Below, in pieces: positions 61,060 to 64,000 of a DNA stretch of 64,000 nt; the first letter of the stretch is position 1; each line of letters begins with the position of its first letter. The stretch covers positions 1 to 64,000 of the forward strand of contig JAUTCR010000070.1 in the NCBI GenBank assembly GCA_030673895.1, written 5' to 3'. The notes below the pieces were generated by a model. The model saw only the letters and a list, made by a program, of their open reading frames with translations. It did not search any database and had not been told where the DNA came from. The translations under genes were made by a program, and so were the position numbers. The DNA is from Verrucomicrobiota bacterium JB023. GTDB lineage: Bacteria > Verrucomicrobiota > Verrucomicrobiia > Verrucomicrobiales > Akkermansiaceae.

Positions 61060-61950
61060 TCAGCCCTTGGCCGAGCGGCTACGGTGTTCGGAAGGGCGCC
61101 AACCTACCCAATTCTTGAAGGTGGTGGAGAAGGTGAAGGGGCTCTGGTAACCGACTTCCCGCGCAATAGTTTCGATCTTCTCATCCGTGGTCGCCAGCAG
61201 ATGGCTCGCTCTCTGGATGCGTAGGAAGGTCACATGTTGCATCGGGCTGCGTCCCAATTCCTTCTTACAAATCCTGCGCAGATGCTCCTCGCTGACCGAG
61301 GCGATGGAGGCGAGCTCGGCGAGGGACCAAGGATTGCCGGGATTTCTCTCCACTTCATCCCAGACTCTCCAGAGACGGCTGTCGTTTTGGTAAGGTTGCG
61401 CGAAGCGATTGACATAGGTCTGGATGAGGTCGACCCAGAGCTGCATGGCCGCAGGACTCGCTTCGGCCAGGGTTTCGGCTCGCAAGCCTTCGATTGCCCG
61501 CCGGAGTGGGTCTGGAGAGAACTGGCTCGATACCGGCGAATGCGCGGAGACGATCGGATTGACGTTGCGGGATTCCAGATAGCGGACCCATGAGAACTGC
61601 CAGGATTGGCCGACTTCGCAACGGAGGGAATTTTGCACGAAGGGGGGGAGCAGACAGGCCTCGCCCGCCTGCAGTCGCTGCCAAGAGCCATCCACCAGGA
61701 TCAGCCCGGAGCCCCCGTAGCAGGAGAGCATGAAGGTCCCTGACTGATTGTGTCGGGTGACTTCGAAGGGGGCCTCCGCGCTCATGATGCCGACATGCGC
61801 AATCTGATGGTGATCGAGAATGGGGCAATAGGGTTGACCTTCCAACCAAGCTCTGCGGTCCAAATGTGTGCCCTGAACAACCTCGAACTCCGTCTGAGGT
61901 CCCAGAATGTGACGGTCAGGAGGGGTGGAAGACTTGGAATCAGAGACCAT
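61060..61950 (-). CDS. AraC/XylS-family transcriptional regulator
   Basis: From the ATG at 61950 the protein has 296 residues. The N-terminal cupin-like sensor (FMLSCYGGSGLILVDGSWQRLQAGEACLLPP) precedes a C-terminal double HTH (SLAELASIASVSEEHLRRICKKEL and HLLATTDEKIETIAREVGYQSPFTFSTTFKNWVGWRPSEHR). AraC regulators usually sense a sugar and activate catabolic genes. Its position, convergent with the ten-sulfatase run, makes it a candidate regulator of that locus. The open frame extends to 62199, but the extra residues are AT-rich and unlike the family. Confidence 0.9.
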   Translation of the reverse strand: MVSDSKSSTPPDRHILGPQTEFEVVQGTHLDRRAWLEGQPYCPILDHHQIAHVGIMSAEAPFEVTRHNQSGTFMLSCYGGSGLILVDGSWQRLQAGEACLLPPFVQNSLRCEVGQSWQFSWVRYLESRNVNPIVSAHSPVSSQFSPDPLRRAIEGLRAETLAEASPAAMQLWVDLIQTYVNRFAQPYQNDSRLWRVWDEVERNPGNPWSLAELASIASVSEEHLRRICKKELGRSPMQHVTFLRIQRASHLLATTDEKIETIAREVGYQSPFTFSTTFKNWVGWRPSEHRSRSAKG

Positions 61951-62665
61951 TGGCGGATCGAAAGATAAGAAGCCATCGACTTTCTCAAAAGTTCTAAATC
62001 GATATTTCTCTTCTGAAAATGTGGTTTTCGAATATCTTGTGGTGTGCCTATCGTAGTTTGATATCGGTGCGTTCCTCTCTACTAAGCACTTCGACTGCTT
62101 TAGGAGGCCAAGCTTGGCAACGTTACGCTTTGTGCGGATTAGATAGAACATTTGCGTGTTGAGAACTCGCCAAGGCTTCTTCCGACGAGGAACGCCCATG
62201 CCGTTGGCGATGGCTTGATTAGCGCGAGTCGATTGATGGTCAATCAGTTCACTATCGAGTGACGGGGGCGGTAGTCGGGGGCCTTACCGAGGGCAAGAGG
62301 GATCAGCGTGGAAATTCGATAGGTTTTGGTGTGAGCCTGGCAGTTGTGTTCTCACGAACTCGCAAGCTAGTGTTGTCACTCTCATACGCGTGAAAAGTGA
62401 ATTCATTGTGCCTTCAGAGGATATTCAATCGCTTGCTGGTTCGGGTGGATTCGCGACGAAGCGTGGAAGAGAGAAGAGAGCGAGAAAATTGCCTTTTCAA
62501 GATCGAGCAACCTGGAGTTCCGCTGCGATGGCACGAAACTCGGAAACGGCAAGATTCTCGGCCTACATCACTTTGCGGGGCTCAATCCGCAGAGGATGCC
62601 TGGTGACCCAACTCCTTTAAAGAGACCCAGTCTCTCAGAAAGGCTGACCTCTGAAAACCAAACCC
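61951..62665. other. Intergenic region, AT-rich, no supported gene
   Basis: These 715 bases lie between divergent genes (AraC on the minus strand, the TSP3 gene on the plus strand) and should hold both promoters. The part at about 61980-62160 is visibly richer in A/T than its neighbours. Short frames exist (for example 62390-62620 on the plus strand) but show no signal or family sequence. A small AGAGAC/GTCTCT hairpin lies at about 62618-62633. Confidence 0.5.
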
Positions 62666-64000
62666 ATGAAAAAAAATCCACTTATTATCAACACGCTGGG
62701 CCTCCTTGCCGGAGTCACTAGCTCCCAAGGCGCGATCATCGCGGGTTATGACTTTGATACGGGAGATGACGTGCCCACCACCGAAGTGACTGTTCGCGAT
62801 CCTTTCGTCGATGTGTCTTCCTTCGGTGTGGGTGCTGGCTTGATCGACTTCATCAACAGCAATAACGCGAATAGTCTTTCTGAAGATACCGATGCCGAAG
62901 GGAATGTCTTCGGTACCGCGAACCCGCACTCCTATGGAAGTGCGCAAAGCAACTTTGGGTTCGAGGACATGGACGATGCCGATGACCTCCCGGGGGCCAT
63001 GACGGCAGAGGATTACATGACCTTCACGGTTACGCCGCTCGAAGGACAGTCCATGTCTTTTTCGAAATTCACGTTCCGGACAAAAGCCAACAATCTGGGA
63101 AATGCCGCCGAGCGTTGGGCTCTCTTTTCGTCAATCGATGGGTTTGAAGTGGAGAACGCGATTGAGATTGGCGAGACCACGGAGGCTGGACAGTGGACCA
63201 ATGTGGTGATCGATTTGTCCGCTTCCCAGTTTCAGGGTGTGAGCCTTCCGGTTGAATTCCGACTTTATATTTACGGCGGGAATGCTCCTTGGAGCTCGGC
63301 TACGACTTTTGACAAGGTTATCCTCGACGGTGTCGTTAGTTCGGACGCGGAACCTGACTCGGACAACGATGGTCTGTTGGATGCGTGGGAAAACTTGAAG
63401 GCTGGTAATCTAACGGATTTGAGCGGCCTCGGAGAAGCAGATTTCGATAACGACGGACTGACCGATTTGGAAGAATTTGACCTCGCGGTCACCAACCAGG
63501 TCTATCTCAATATCGATCCCACGCTCGCGGATACCGATGCGGACGGGGTCGATGATGGGGTCGAGGTGAATGATCGCGGTTCTGATCCGACTGATCAGGA
63601 TTCGGACGACGACGGACTCTTGGACAATGTGGAGACCAAGACCGGAATCTATGTCGATGAGAATGACACCGGGTCCGACCCGACCTTGGCGGATACCGAT
63701 TCCGATGGACTGGACGATCTCATTGAGACCTATATCAGCTTCTTTGGCTACAATCCCAATGTTGATGATTCTGAATCCGATTTTGATGATGACGGTGCTA
63801 CCGTCGCGCAAGAAATCGCCATGGGAACTGACGTGACTCTCGAGGACACGGATAGCGATGGCTACTATGATGGGGCCGAGACCAATACGGGAACCTTCGT
63901 TTCTTATGACTTCTCTACCAATCGCGGTGATACCGGGACCAATCCCCTTGAGGCTGATACCGATGGAGACAGTATCAGGGACGGAGCGGAGACCGCGACC
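62666..64000 (+). CDS. Secreted TSP3 calcium-repeat protein (cut by window end)
   Basis: The frame opens at ATG 62666 and runs to the window edge, 445 codons. Signal peptide: MKKNPLIINTLGLLAGVTSSQGA. A beta-rich domain (about 24-225; IIAGYDFDTGDDVPTTEVTVRDPF, MSFSKFTFRTKANNLG, FRLYIYGGNAPWSS) precedes repeated TSP3-like segments (DSDNDGLLDAWE, DFDNDGLTDLEEFD, DTDADGVDDGVE, DSDDDGLLDN, DTDSDGLDD, DTDSDGYYDGAE, DTDGDSIRDGAE). These repeats bind calcium in the extracellular space. The C-terminus is missing, so the anchoring mode is unknown. It is probably a large exported glycan-binding or structural protein. Confidence 0.88.
   Translation, partial: MKKNPLIINTLGLLAGVTSSQGAIIAGYDFDTGDDVPTTEVTVRDPFVDVSSFGVGAGLIDFINSNNANSLSEDTDAEGNVFGTANPHSYGSAQSNFGFEDMDDADDLPGAMTAEDYMTFTVTPLEGQSMSFSKFTFRTKANNLGNAAERWALFSSIDGFEVENAIEIGETTEAGQWTNVVIDLSASQFQGVSLPVEFRLYIYGGNAPWSSATTFDKVILDGVVSSDAEPDSDNDGLLDAWENLKAGNLTDLSGLGEADFDNDGLTDLEEFDLAVTNQVYLNIDPTLADTDADGVDDGVEVNDRGSDPTDQDSDDDGLLDNVETKTGIYVDENDTGSDPTLADTDSDGLDDLIETYISFFGYNPNVDDSESDFDDDGATVAQEIAMGTDVTLEDTDSDGYYDGAETNTGTFVSYDFSTNRGDTGTNPLEADTDGDSIRDGAETAT

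Noticed and set aside
62520-62560. TGGCACG string resembling a sigma-54 -24 element upstream of the TSP3 gene
   Set aside because: No matching -12 TTGC element at the needed spacing.
62390-62620. Possible small plus-strand gene before the TSP3 protein
   Set aside because: No family-like sequence, no ribosome binding site, and poor composition; treated as leader or promoter region.

Overview
The window looks like a chromosomal segment of a heterotrophic, probably marine member of the Verrucomicrobiota. Several signs point the same way: proteins ending in a PEP-CTERM sorting tail (18840-19634, 41372-42079), two giant PVC-type heme-binding CxxCH proteins (33617-38017, 51581-54667), calcium-binding TSP3 repeat proteins, an ECF sigma/Ser-Thr kinase gene pair, and a very large set of sulfatases. 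The phylum call is an inference from family content; no 16S gene is present.

Layout. Positions 1-15500 are mostly housekeeping and general genes: the end of rpsI with its terminator, a giant fused TamB-TamA envelope protein (minus strand), a YjbQ-family protein, nadC, a small HTH-like protein, an FAD oxidoreductase, rpsN, an FmdB zinc ribbon, a CNNM/HlyC transporter, a secreted unknown, a methyltransferase-like protein, a metallophosphoesterase, a dicarboxylate symporter and an RRM RNA-binding protein. Positions 16000-29800 are all on the minus strand and form an accessory block: Ser/Thr kinase plus ECF sigma factor (overlapping), two paralogous secreted proteins sharing an unrecognised N-terminal domain and a similar 5' leader hairpin, two coupled membrane-anchored helical-repeat proteins, a trypsin-like multidomain exoprotein and an alginate-lyase-fold protein.

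Positions 29980-33545 form a tight four-gene plus-strand operon: TIM-barrel 'PEP hydrolase family' protein, Tm-1-like (UPF0261) protein, Dabb protein and FMN-dependent alpha-hydroxy-acid dehydrogenase. The first two are separate-gene versions of the two halves of plant and fungal Tm-1-type proteins.

Positions 33600-61032 form a long plus-strand locus for breaking down a sulfated glycan. It holds a DUF1080-dehydrogenase-HEAT-LamG-heme fusion protein, a sialate O-acetylesterase-like enzyme, ten formylglycine-type sulfatases, a PEP-CTERM protein, a second heme protein and a divergent GH97 glycosidase. Most of these carry apparent signal peptides, so the work is probably done in the periplasm or outside the cell: sulfatases and the esterase strip substituents, while glycosidases and the oxidising heme proteins attack the backbone. 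No sulfatase-maturating enzyme, exosortase or SusC/D-like transporter is in the window. A convergent AraC regulator (61060-61950) closes the locus and is a candidate regulator. The window ends inside another TSP3 repeat exoprotein. Many intergenic gaps in the locus hold GC-rich hairpins without a U-tract, which could be RNA-processing or stability elements.
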